A stretch of DNA of 37,984 nucleotides from an uncultured Bacilli bacterium (GCA_944358675.1 CALVRN010000009.1:1-37984), one strand, 5' to 3'; shown: positions 8,441 to 15,544, counted from the stretch's first letter. Notes: generated from the letters alone by a model not told the origin. Numbers and translations are program-made.

Positions 8441-9448
8441 CTAATAATTTTTATTTAAACCACTTTCTAGCAAAGGAATATTTTCAAGTAATACTCCTGT
8501 TCCTTCAACAACACAAGTTAATGGGCTTTCAGCTACAAATACAGGGACTTTTAATTCATGACTTAAAAGTTCATCAATACCATCTAATAAAGCTCCACCA
8601 CCTGTAATAACTATGCCTTTATCAATGATATCGGCAGATAGTTCTGGTGGGGTTTGTTCTAGGACTGATTTAGCTGTATTTACTATGACATATGCACTTT
8701 CTCTTAAGGCTTCTTCAACTTCATCTGAGGTCAAAGTTATGGTGTGAGGTAATCCTGTCACTAAATCTCTACCCCTTACTTCCATTTTTTCGTTTTTTGA
8801 TCCTGGAAAAACTGTTCCAATTTGAAATTTTATTTCTTCAGCTGTACGGTCTCCAACAAGTAATTTATATTTTTCTCTAATATATTTAATAATGTCATTG
8901 TCAAAAACATTTCCAGCTATTTTAATTGATGAAGATGTAACGATACCTCCTAGTGATAATACAGCAACATCGGTTGTTCCACCACCAATATCAATAACCA
9001 TATTACCACTTGGCTTAGAAATATCCATGCCAGCTCCTACGGCTGCTACTTTAGGTTCTTCTTCTAGATATACTTTTCTGGCTCCTGTTTTTTCTGCAGC
9101 TTCTCTAATAGCATTTTTTTCAACTTGTGTAATATTTGATGGACAGCAAATTAAAATTCTTGGTCTACCAAAAAAACTTTTACCATTAACTTTTCTGATG
9201 AAGTTATTTAACATTATTTCAGTTATTTCAAAATCGGCAATTACTCCATCTTTCATTGGTCTTATAGCTTTTACTTGTCCTGGGGTTCTTCCAAGCATTT
9301 CTTTAGCAGTAGTTCCAACAGCAACTGGTCTTTTTGTCTCTTCATCGATAGCAACTACACTTGGTTCATTTAAAACTATACCTTGTCCTTTAATGTAAAT
9401 AAGAACATTAGCTGTTCCTAAATCTATTCCAATATCTTTTGAAAACAT
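8441..9448 (-). CDS. mbl: Rod-shape actin homologue Mbl (MreB family)
   Basis: A 335-residue MreB-family actin homologue that polymerises on the inner membrane and guides lateral wall synthesis. The phosphate 1 motif GIDLGTANVLIY is at the N-terminus, phosphate 2 is DIGGGTTDVAVLSLGG near residue 155, and the adenosine motif TGGGALLDGID is near 286. It is called Mbl rather than MreB because it lies directly after spoIIID, the arrangement found in Bacillus, and no mreC or mreD follows. AAGGGTGAT precedes the start. A GATATAAT box in the 35-base gap to spoIIID may provide an internal promoter. Confidence 0.93.
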   Translation of the reverse strand: MFSKDIGIDLGTANVLIYIKGQGIVLNEPSVVAIDEETKRPVAVGTTAKEMLGRTPGQVKAIRPMKDGVIADFEITEIMLNNFIRKVNGKSFFGRPRILICCPSNITQVEKNAIREAAEKTGARKVYLEEEPKVAAVGAGMDISKPSGNMVIDIGGGTTDVAVLSLGGIVTSSSIKIAGNVFDNDIIKYIREKYKLLVGDRTAEEIKFQIGTVFPGSKNEKMEVRGRDLVTGLPHTITLTSDEVEEALRESAYVIVNTAKSVLEQTPPELSADIIDKGIVITGGGALLDGIDELLSHELKVPVFVAESPLTCVVEGTGVLLENIPLLESGLNKNY

Positions 9449-9483
9449 ATTATCACCCTTTTTCTTAAAATATTATATCATAC

Positions 9484-9756
9484 CTAGCATGGTTTGGGTA
9501 TGTTTAATGAACTTTTTTGGTACTTTTTTTTAGTTGCTTCTCCGCCTTTTATATGTCTTGTTTTTATGTGGTTTTCAAAAATTGTTTGCACTTCTTTATA
9601 TAATGTTAAATCTACTATTTTTAATCTATCTTTTAAATCCTTATGAATGGTACTTTTAGAAAGGTTAAATATTTTAGCGAGCTCTCTTAGTGTTTTTTTA
9701 GTTTTGAGTATATAATAAGCTTCTTTATATACTCTTTCCTTTATATGTTCTCCCAT
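9484..9756 (-). CDS. spoIIID: Sporulation transcriptional regulator SpoIIID
   Basis: A 90-residue DNA-binding protein matching SpoIIID in length and sequence. It has the helix-turn-helix TLRELAKIFNLSKSTIHKDL (residues 23-42) and the C-terminal basic segment that also contacts DNA. SpoIIID acts in the mother cell under sigma-E control, switching many genes on or off before sigma-K takes over. SD is AAGGAGG. It sits between an AAA ATPase gene and mbl; in Bacillus the ATPase is absent. Its presence with spoIID and spoIIQ argues for a working engulfment and mother-cell programme. I could not confirm a sigma-E promoter. Confidence 0.95.
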   Translation of the reverse strand: MGEHIKERVYKEAYYILKTKKTLRELAKIFNLSKSTIHKDLKDRLKIVDLTLYKEVQTIFENHIKTRHIKGGEATKKKYQKSSLNIPKPC

Positions 9757-9804
9757 GAAACCTCCTTCAATTTAAGTATATAAATTTATATGGTGTTTCA
9801 TGTT

Positions 9805-9838
9805 GAAAAAAAGTTGTTTAATTTCTATAACAACTTTT
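9805..9838 (-). terminator. Terminator of the AAA ATPase gene
   Basis: On minus AAAAGTTGTT pairs with AACAACTTTT followed by further Ts, with a ten-base loop. It separates the ATPase gene from spoIIID. Confidence 0.85.
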
Positions 9839-9841
9839 GAT

Positions 9842-11047
9842 TTATTCTTTTTTTAGTAACCAATCTATTATGTTTATTACTTTTATACCATTAAAATCAT
9901 TATTTATTGTTTTATCCATCGTTAGTATTATTTTTTCATAATTATCACTAATGTTTTCTAAGCTTCTTATCTCTCTTTGTTTAACTTTATCATCGGAGAG
10001 AGTTTGAGTTACTTGATAATATTTTATTACATTAGGATTTTCAGCTACAAAGTCTACTTCATAGAAACCCGATTTTCCTATATTTACCCTGTACCCTCTT
10101 CTAAGTAATTCTAGATAAACAACATTTTCAAGTAAATGTCCTTCATTAATATTTCTAAAGCCTAAGATTATATTTCTTATTCCAGTATCACATATATAAT
10201 ATTTTCCTAAAGTCTTAAGTAGAGCTTTGCTTTTAATATCGGTTCTCTCAACTTTATACACTATAAAAGATTTTTCTAACATATTTAAATAATTATCAAC
10301 TGTTTGATGATTAGAATTGGTTGTTATTTTGTTACTATTTAAATAATTACTTATTTTTGTGGTTGATATTGGACTTCCTATATTATTAGATAAATATCTT
10401 ATGATATTTTCAAGGAGTGCTGTGTCTTTTATATTATTTCTATCTATAATATCCTTTTTTACAATAGTATTATAAATATCATCTAAATAAGATAAAACTA
10501 GGTCGCTATTATCTTTTATCAAAGTTATTGCGGGGAGACCTCCATATTTTAAATATTCATTAAATTTTTCTTCTAAATTGTTTTTATCATAATTATTAAA
10601 AATTAAATATTCTTTAAATGATAATGGGTATATTTTTATTTCAATATATCTTCCGGATAATAATGTTGATAGTTCTGATGATAAAAGATAAGCATTTGAG
10701 CCTGTAATATAAATATCTATATCAAAATCAACTTTAAAAGAATTAACCGCCTTTTCCCAGTCTGTTACGTTTTGAACTTCATCTAATAATAAGTACATTT
10801 TGCCTTGTTTTATTTTGCTTGCGACAAACTTATATAAATCTTTGTAGTCTTTTATATCATCGTATATTGCAGACTCAAAATTGATATATATAATATTATC
10901 TGTGCTTATGTCATTTTTAATTAAATATTCTTTAAACATTAGTAAAAGTGTTGATTTGCCACTTCTTCTAACTCCCGTTATAACCTTTATAAGTTCGGTA
11001 TCTTTAGCATCAATCATTCTTTTTAAATAAGTATCTCTTATTATCAT
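9842..11047 (-). CDS. AAA+ ATPase with DUF4143 (AAA_14 family)
   Basis: A 401-residue protein of the AAA_14-DUF4143 family. Walker A GVRRSGKST is at residues 25-33, Walker B MYLLLDEVQNV near 90, an arginine-sensor region YITGSNAYLLSSELS follows, and the C-terminal DUF4143 region holds GFYEVDFVAENP and YYQVTQ, which recall a nuclease-like fold with weakened active site. The family is common as isolated genes and its function is not established. Of three possible starts, the ATG at 11047 fits the GGTGA box best. It has its own promoter and terminator and interrupts the spoIIQ-spoIIID order, so it is a likely acquired unit. Confidence 0.9.
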   Translation of the reverse strand: MIIRDTYLKRMIDAKDTELIKVITGVRRSGKSTLLLMFKEYLIKNDISTDNIIYINFESAIYDDIKDYKDLYKFVASKIKQGKMYLLLDEVQNVTDWEKAVNSFKVDFDIDIYITGSNAYLLSSELSTLLSGRYIEIKIYPLSFKEYLIFNNYDKNNLEEKFNEYLKYGGLPAITLIKDNSDLVLSYLDDIYNTIVKKDIIDRNNIKDTALLENIIRYLSNNIGSPISTTKISNYLNSNKITTNSNHQTVDNYLNMLEKSFIVYKVERTDIKSKALLKTLGKYYICDTGIRNIILGFRNINEGHLLENVVYLELLRRGYRVNIGKSGFYEVDFVAENPNVIKYYQVTQTLSDDKVKQREIRSLENISDNYEKIILTMDKTINNDFNGIKVINIIDWLLKKE

Positions 11048-11060
11048 TTTCATCACCAAA

Positions 11061-11089
11061 TAAATTATATCACGCAAAAGATTGTTTGT
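11061..11089 (-). promoter_or_regulatory. Promoter of the AAA ATPase gene
   Basis: On minus TTTACA (11084-11089), a 17-base spacer and TGATATAAT, whose TATAAT is at 11061-11066. The -35 abuts a 12-base-arm inverted repeat. Confidence 0.8.
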
Positions 11090-11154
11090 AAAGTTTTGCA
11101 ATTGTATTTGCAAAACTTTATTTTTTTTGTTTTTTTTGCAAGTATGTTTGCAAA
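11090..11154. repeat. Twin bipartite motifs and inverted repeat upstream of the AAA ATPase promoter
   Basis: Two copies of a 21-bp motif, TTTGCAAA-N5-TTGCAAAA on minus, lie at 11094-11114 and 11134-11154, exactly 40 bp apart. The first copy is the core of a larger inverted repeat (AAAGTTTTGCAA at 11090-11101, TTGCAAAACTTT at 11108-11119) that touches the -35. The inverted repeat also looks like a terminator on plus because eight Ts follow, but no plus-strand gene is present. An operator is the better explanation. Confidence 0.65.
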
Positions 11155-11156
11155 AA

Positions 11157-11184
11157 TATAAAAAAGAGTTTTAGTTACTCTTTA
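11157..11184 (-). terminator. spoIIQ terminator
   Basis: On minus AAAGAGT pairs with ACTCTTT followed by TTTAT. The spoIIQ TAA (11171-11173) lies in the loop. Confidence 0.75.
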
Positions 11185-11818
11185 ATTGATCTACTGTTTT
11201 GTTATAACAATTATCTGGATTTACATATGTACCATCTACTGATATTTCAAACAAAACATGTTTACCCAAATCTTTTTCTAAGTTAGATTCACCAGCTTTG
11301 CCAATAACTGTACCTAGTGCAACAGTATCACCTTCTTTAACAGTTACCTCGCCTAGGCTTTGGTAAGTTGTAATGACATTGTTTTCATGTTCTATGGTTA
11401 CAATTTTACCCATTAGTTTGTCTTCTTTAACTGATGTTACTTTACCAGGTAAAACACTGACTACATCAAATGTATCATCAAGTCCACCATAAGCTATACC
11501 ATTATTTTGAATGTAAGTTGTGTCATAGTTTATGATAGCATTTTGTTGAGTTTTTTCATCACTTTTATAGTCGTAGAAACTATTTAATACTTTGACACTC
11601 TCATTTGTGTATGGTTTAGCAATGACATTTTGAGTATTTACAACAGATTGTACTCCATCATCAAATAACCTTGATACATAAGTATAATCTTCTTTTGTCT
11701 CTTTATCATTTAATGATGCTTGTGATAAATCTGCATACCAAAGTCCACCTAAAAGTAGTGCGCTGATGCCTATACAAATACCATAAATTGCAGGTTTGTT
11801 TAATTTTATCTTTTCCAT
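11171..11818 (-). CDS. spoIIQ: SpoIIQ-like forespore protein with degenerate LytM (M23) domain
   Basis: A 215-residue protein with one N-terminal membrane helix (about residues 10-27) and an extracellular LytM-type domain (about 110-205). SpoIIQ joins SpoIIIAH across the engulfing membranes to form the forespore channel. The M23 metal motifs are altered: the usual HxxxD site reads NGIAYGG, YAHL reads YQSL, and HxHFEI reads HVLFEI, so endopeptidase activity is unlikely, as in other degenerate SpoIIQ proteins. The ATG at 11818 is preferred over one 21 bases upstream because AGAGGTGA precedes it. It follows spoIID by 46 bases, the order seen in Bacillus. Confidence 0.9.
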   Translation of the reverse strand: MEKIKLNKPAIYGICIGISALLLGGLWYADLSQASLNDKETKEDYTYVSRLFDDGVQSVVNTQNVIAKPYTNESVKVLNSFYDYKSDEKTQQNAIINYDTTYIQNNGIAYGGLDDTFDVVSVLPGKVTSVKEDKLMGKIVTIEHENNVITTYQSLGEVTVKEGDTVALGTVIGKAGESNLEKDLGKHVLFEISVDGTYVNPDNCYNKTVDQLKSN

Positions 11819-11864
11819 TTTTTTCACCTCTACTATCATTTTGGATAGTTTTGGTTTTTTTATA

Positions 11865-12776
11865 CTAGTTTTTTTTAATTTCGGTGTTTTGATAGTAATG
11901 TTTTAAAATTTGGTCATATTTATATCCTTCTTTTGCCATACCATTTGCTCCATATTGACTCATACCAACTCCATGACCAAATCCTTTGGTGGTTATTGTA
12001 ACATTGTTTTCGTTTTGAACTATATCAAAATAGTTTGATCTTAAATTTAATTTGGTTGCTAAATCTCTTCCATTAATTTCTGTTCCGTTTATTTTTAAGG
12101 TTCTGGTTCTACCAGTTGATGTTTTTGATGTCACTTCTATAGTTAATGTTTGATTATATTGTAAGTTTAATTTTTTATAAAATTCTTCTAAGGTAAAAGT
12201 ATAGGTATCTGTGTAAGCAGGTGATGCTTCATCCCATTTACTATCAACACTTCTTAAGTAAGGTAAAGCTGATACAAAAACTTCTTCACTATTTTCGGTT
12301 GCACCAACACTTGTTGAAAAAAACATAGCATTTATAACTTTTCCTTCATAAGTTAGATATTCACCGCTAGTTTCGTTAATTGCTTCCTTTATTTTGTTTA
12401 TTTTTTCTGGATATTCTTCTTTCCAATTTTCTTTTAATTCTTGATCAGTGAGATATACTTGATTAGCTGTGGTATTTAAAACATCATATTCTTTGTCTTT
12501 AGTTGCAGTCATTTGATACATGGCATAACTTCTAGATGCTACTGCTTGAGCTTTTAGAGCTTCTAATTCAAAGGTTGCGGGCATTTCACCAGCAACAACA
12601 CCTTTAATATAATCTTCAAATGGTACTTCATTTATTATTCCTGTTTTTTCATCTTTAACTCTGATTATATTGTTTGTAACATATTTAAATTTTATTTCAT
12701 CTGTTTTTACAAAAATTTTGACAAACAAAAAAGGTATTATAACAACTAAAAGCGCTACTATAATAAGCTTTTTCAT
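11865..12776 (-). CDS. spoIID: Stage II sporulation protein D, lytic transglycosylase
   Basis: A 303-residue membrane-anchored enzyme (helix at about residues 4-23) of the SpoIID/LytB family. SpoIID is the lytic transglycosylase that thins septal peptidoglycan with SpoIIP and SpoIIM so engulfment can begin. The signature GEMPATFELEALKAQAVASR is at about residues 63-82 and contains the acidic residues expected for catalysis; the C-terminal GFGHGVGMSQYGANGMA is also typical. It is somewhat shorter than the Bacillus protein. The gene lies between a DUF1146 gene and spoIIQ and appears to be co-transcribed from the rpiB promoter, with possible sporulation promoters not identified. Confidence 0.96.
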   Translation of the reverse strand: MKKLIIVALLVVIIPFLFVKIFVKTDEIKFKYVTNNIIRVKDEKTGIINEVPFEDYIKGVVAGEMPATFELEALKAQAVASRSYAMYQMTATKDKEYDVLNTTANQVYLTDQELKENWKEEYPEKINKIKEAINETSGEYLTYEGKVINAMFFSTSVGATENSEEVFVSALPYLRSVDSKWDEASPAYTDTYTFTLEEFYKKLNLQYNQTLTIEVTSKTSTGRTRTLKINGTEINGRDLATKLNLRSNYFDIVQNENNVTITTKGFGHGVGMSQYGANGMAKEGYKYDQILKHYYQNTEIKKN

Positions 12777-12790
12777 ATCTTAGTTCCTTC

Positions 12791-12988
12791 CTATATGAAT
12801 CTTGTACTTTCAAAGAAATCATAGAAAAAATTTACGACTAAGTATGATAAAGCCATAGCGACTATTAGATATAATACCCTAGATGAATAATATCTATTCT
12901 TTTTAAATATGCCGGATATATTTAAACTTTCTAAAGCCCATATGGTAATAATTACCGTTACAATGTATATTAATCCTTTAAGTGACAT
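12791..12988 (-). CDS. DUF1146 family small membrane protein (YwzB-like)
   Basis: A 65-residue protein with two membrane helices (about residues 4-20 and 38-57) and the ending SYLVVNFFYDFFE, which is typical of DUF1146. In Bacillus the DUF1146 gene ywzB also lies upstream of spoIID, with murAA and ywmB between. Function is unknown. Its ATG overlaps the rpiB stop as TGATG, so translation is coupled to rpiB, and spoIID follows after 14 bases. Confidence 0.88.
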   Translation of the reverse strand: MSLKGLIYIVTVIITIWALESLNISGIFKKNRYYSSRVLYLIVAMALSYLVVNFFYDFFESTRFI

Positions 12989-13509
12989 CAGTTTTTATAA
13001 TTGTCTAACATTTCAATACGTCTTTTGTGACGTTCTTCATTACTAAAAGGAGTTTTTAAAAATACATCGGTAATGTCTTTAGCTCGATATAAAGGCATAT
13101 TTCCATTAATAGCAATTATATTAGCATCATTATCTTTTCTTGTGTATTTTACTTCTTTGATGTTATCTACTTTTGCACACCTTACTTTGTCTACTTTGTT
13201 ACAAGCGATACTAATGCCTATTCCACTACCACATATTGCTATTCCTTTTTCAACTTTGCCATCTCTAACAGCTTTTCCTAATTTAAAACCATATTCTGGA
13301 TAGTCATGACTTGCTTTATCATCACAGCCATAGTCAATGACAGTATATCCTTTTTTAGTTAAATATTTTGTAAGTTTTTGTTTTAGCTTAAAACCTCTAT
13401 GGTCACTCGCTATTCCTATCTTATTATCTGGTATATTTAAATTTAAAATTGTTTGTTCTTGATAATCATTTTTTACAATATCTTGTAAAGAAGCTTGCTT
13501 TTCTCCCAT
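12988..13509 (-). CDS. rpiB: RpiB/LacAB-family sugar-phosphate isomerase (probable ribose-5-phosphate isomerase B)
   Basis: A 173-residue RpiB/LacAB isomerase, predicted to interconvert ribose 5-phosphate and ribulose 5-phosphate. ASDHRGFKLK (about residues 34-43) binds the phosphate and sugar, CGSGIGISIACNKV (about 93-106) carries the catalytic cysteine, and RHKRRIEML is at the C-terminus. Two oddities: about 26 residues precede the usual first strand, and this start is backed by a strong AAAGGAGG; and the position that is His in the common HNDAN motif is Asp (TRKDNDAN). An alternative is a related isomerase acting on another sugar phosphate. First gene of the rpiB-DUF1146-spoIID-spoIIQ run. 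Confidence 0.85.
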   Translation of the reverse strand: MGEKQASLQDIVKNDYQEQTILNLNIPDNKIGIASDHRGFKLKQKLTKYLTKKGYTVIDYGCDDKASHDYPEYGFKLGKAVRDGKVEKGIAICGSGIGISIACNKVDKVRCAKVDNIKEVKYTRKDNDANIIAINGNMPLYRAKDITDVFLKTPFSNEERHKRRIEMLDNYKN

Positions 13510-13532
13510 AGTTATATCCTCCTTTTAAAATA

Positions 13533-13561
13533 ATTATAACATTAAAATGTGAAAAGTTTAA
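13533..13561 (-). promoter_or_regulatory. Promoter of the rpiB-spoIID-spoIIQ run
   Basis: TGTTATAAT with TATAAT at 13533-13538 on minus; the hexamer 17 bases upstream is TTAAAC (13556-13561), a weak -35. The TGn extension probably compensates. Confidence 0.65.
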
Positions 13562-13562
13562 G

Positions 13563-13591
13563 AAAAAAACATTTGCTTTAAAAACAAATGT
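13563..13591 (-). terminator. Terminator of the rpsF-ssb-rpsR operon
   Basis: On minus ACATTTG pairs with CAAATGT plus flanking A/T pairs, followed by seven Ts. It begins two bases after the rpsR stop. Confidence 0.88.
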
Positions 13592-13592
13592 C

Positions 13593-13808
13593 TTATTTTA
13601 CGAATGGTAATAAAGCCATAAATCTTGCTTTTTTAACTTCGTTTGCAATATATCTTTGGTGTTTTGCACAAGCACCTGTAATTCTTCTTGGTAAAATTTT
13701 ACCTTTATCTAAACTGACATATTTCTTTACAGTATCATCTTTATAACTTACATGCTTACCAGCACACATTTGACATACTTTTCTTTTTCTTCTACGAAAT
13801 TCTGCCAT
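13593..13808 (-). CDS. rpsR: 30S ribosomal protein S18
   Basis: A 71-residue S18, which binds S6 and the central domain of 16S rRNA on the platform of the small subunit. Recognised by [27 protein letters not shown] and [23 protein letters not shown]. Cysteines at about 12, 15 and 47 with the following His fit the zinc-binding form of S18. Last gene of the conserved rpsF-ssb-rpsR operon, 10 bases after ssb; SD is AGGAGG. Confidence 0.98.
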   Translation of the reverse strand: MAEFRRRKRKVCQMCAGKHVSYKDDTVKKYVSLDKGKILPRRITGACAKHQRYIANEVKKARFMALLPFVK

Positions 13809-13818
13809 AACTATCCTC

Positions 13819-14274
13819 CTATTCTAAGAAATTATCATCAATTGAAACATTATCCCCAAAATCGGCAAAAGGATCGTCATCAACATTAACATCGTTAGTA
13901 GGTGCGGGAGCATCCTGATAATCATATGGAGTTGTGTTTGTTCTAGCTTCTGATTGTCTTCTTGAATCTAAAAATTGAACATTATCAGCAACTACATCAG
14001 TTGTATATCTTTTACTTCCATCCTGAGCAGTATAGCTTCCTGTTTGGATTCTTCCTTCAACAGAAACTCTACTACCTTTATCTAGATAATTTGCTATATT
14101 TTCAGCTTGACGACGCCAAACAACAATGTTAATAAAATCAGCTTCTCTTTCACCTTGGGCATTATTAAATGTACGGTTAACTGCTAAACTGAATCTTGTA
14201 TAAGGAACATTTCCTCCTGTATACCTTAATTCTGGTTTTGCCGTTAGTCTACCAACTAAACATACTCTGTTCAT
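13819..14274 (-). CDS. ssb: Single-stranded DNA-binding protein
   Basis: A 151-residue SSB with the OB fold in the first 105 residues ([61 protein letters not shown]). SSB coats single-stranded DNA and recruits repair and replication partners by its C-terminal tip. The tail here is acidic but ends IDDNFLE rather than the usual DDDLPF-type tip, although DDDPF occurs about 18 residues earlier. The ATG at 14274 is chosen over an in-frame upstream one because AGAGGT precedes it. It overlaps no gene: rpsF ends at 14291. Confidence 0.96.
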   Translation of the reverse strand: MNRVCLVGRLTAKPELRYTGGNVPYTRFSLAVNRTFNNAQGEREADFINIVVWRRQAENIANYLDKGSRVSVEGRIQTGSYTAQDGSKRYTTDVVADNVQFLDSRRQSEARTNTTPYDYQDAPAPTNDVNVDDDPFADFGDNVSIDDNFLE

Positions 14275-14290
14275 AAAACTACCTCTTTTC

Positions 14291-14581
14291 TTACTTTTCA
14301 ACTTTTGTAATTAAATGACGGACAATGTCATTATTGATAAGAGCTAAACGGTCAAATTCTTTAATTGCTTTGTCATCTTTAGCTTCAACTTCAAAAACGA
14401 AATAGTATCCACTTTTGAAATCTTTAATTTCATAAGCAAATTCTCTTTGTCCCATGTTTTCTTCTTTTGTTACTTTACCACCATTTTTCTTGATGATTTC
14501 TGAAAAGTCTTTAACAACTTTTTTTACTTCATCTTCACCTAATGTTGGTCTTATGATAAACATGATTTCATAGTTTTTCAT
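14291..14581 (-). CDS. rpsF: 30S ribosomal protein S6
   Basis: A 96-residue S6 ([62 protein letters not shown]). S6 forms a heterodimer with S18 on the 30S platform. First gene of the operon; preceded by a perfect AAGGAGGTG. A structured 5' leader and strong promoter lie immediately upstream and could provide S6:S18 feedback. Confidence 0.98.
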   Translation of the reverse strand: MKNYEIMFIIRPTLGEDEVKKVVKDFSEIIKKNGGKVTKEENMGQREFAYEIKDFKSGYYFVFEVEAKDDKAIKEFDRLALINNDIVRHLITKVEK

Positions 14582-14583
14582 TT

Positions 14584-14645
14584 TTCCACCTCCTTATGGC
14601 CATAAGGCTTTCATTTTGAAAGCAAGGAGTAAATTAATTACTCGG
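14584..14645 (-). promoter_or_regulatory. Structured leader of rpsF, candidate S6:S18 autoregulatory element
   Basis: The transcript would begin near 14645 with AACCGAGTAA. Three hairpins can be drawn: GAGTAA with TTACTC, GCTTTC with GAAAGC, and CCTTAT with ATAAGG, the last overlapping the Shine-Dalgarno. A CCG triplet at the first stem and alternative pairing of CTCCTT with AAGGAG fit a translational switch. Known rpsF leaders respond to the S6:S18 complex through a CCG; assignment here is by position and sequence only. Confidence 0.5.
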
Positions 14646-14650
14646 TTTTG

Positions 14651-14679
14651 ATTATACCAAAATTTATGAAAAAAGTAAA
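14651..14679 (-). promoter_or_regulatory. Sigma-A promoter of rpsF-ssb-rpsR
   Basis: On minus TTTACT (14674-14679), 17 bases, TATAAT (14651-14656), with TGG before the -10. The -35 lies inside the terminator of the upstream pseudogene. Confidence 0.88.
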
Positions 14680-14692
14680 CTAGTTATGTTTA
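14668..14692 (-). terminator. Terminator at the end of the reverse transcriptase remnant
   Basis: On minus AGTAAAC pairs with GTTTACT around ATAACTA, followed by TTTTT. The remnant's final TAA is in the left arm. Confidence 0.75.
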
Positions 14693-15544
14693 CTTTCTAT
14701 ATGAATTTACTGAACAAAAATATTTTTGAAAGGTAATTATTTCTTTTGTATAAAGTTTATGTTTTGTTTTTAAATTTTTAATTTTCTTGTATCTTGTTTT
14801 ATTTGATGATTAGTTTTCCTTTTAATTTAAAATTATAACCTAGAAAAGTAAAACCGTGTTTTATGTTTGTGATTTCAGTTTTGTTATTATTTAATTTTAA
14901 GCTATATTCTTCTAATTTGTGTTTTATTTGTTTTAAGCAATATTTTAAATATTCTTTATCTTTGTGAATTAAAATAAAATCATCCATGTAATGAATTATA
15001 TATTTAACTTTTAAATCATGAATAATATAATGATCGACTTCTGATAAATAATATACCGATAGTATTTGTGATGATAACCCACCAATAGGTAATCCTTTTC
15101 CTTTTACATAATAAGGAATATGACCTAAGTTATTACCATCTTTAACTACTTTTATCTTTTCATTCACATATTTGTAATCGGTACTGTCAATTATCTTAGA
15201 AACAATATTATATTCATCATTATCCAATTTATCTTTAAGCATACTTTTTAATTTATCATGGTCAATAGTATAAAAATATTTGGAGATATCTAATTTTAAA
15301 ACGTAAAATTCACCATATTTTTTGTTTAAATTTAAATACTTTTTTAATAATTTAAGACCATAGCTAGTCCCCATATTCTTTCTAGTGCCCACATTCCTAA
15401 TATCTAGATATCTTTCTAATTTAGGTATTAATACTGTACTGTTCTAAAAATATAATGATTGATTAATTTATCAACTAAATTTAAACTCATAATAATTCGT
15501 TCTTTGGGTTCACGTATTAAAAAAATATTATACTCTTCTTTATT
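14690..15544 (-). pseudogene. Decayed DGR-like reverse transcriptase with two frameshifts and no 5' end
   Basis: The longest intact part (14799-15392) holds motif A LKLDISKYFYTID, motif B LPIGGLSSQ, motif C YIIHYMDDF, LNNNKTEI and FTFLGYNF. IGxxxSQ plus YMDD is the signature of diversity-generating retroelement RTs. Upstream, in another frame, NIFLIREPKERIIMSL and DKLINHYIFRTV supply motif 1; the frame breaks at a tandem TACTG repeat (15432-15441), and removing one copy joins RTV to LIPKLERYLDIRN. Downstream, after the TAA at 14799, a third frame gives NKTRYKKIKNL and ITFQKYFCSVNSYRK, the usual RT tail. The 5' end is lost at the stop of the neighbouring gene. No template or variable repeat was recognised. 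Confidence 0.85.
15432..15441. repeat. 5-bp tandem duplication TACTG x2 that breaks the RT frame
   Basis: TACTGTACTG on plus. Deleting one unit restores an uninterrupted reading frame across reverse transcriptase motifs 1 and 2. Confidence 0.8.

Noticed and set aside
9790-9806. TGTTTCATGTTGAAAA upstream of spoIIID as parS
   Set aside because: The arms TTTCA and TGAAA have an odd-sized centre (TGT), not the even CACGTG centre; it is probably chance next to a terminator.
14799-15392. The 197-codon frame as a complete reverse transcriptase gene
   Set aside because: It begins at a GTG within motif 2 without a ribosome binding site, and both N- and C-terminal RT segments are found in other frames alongside.
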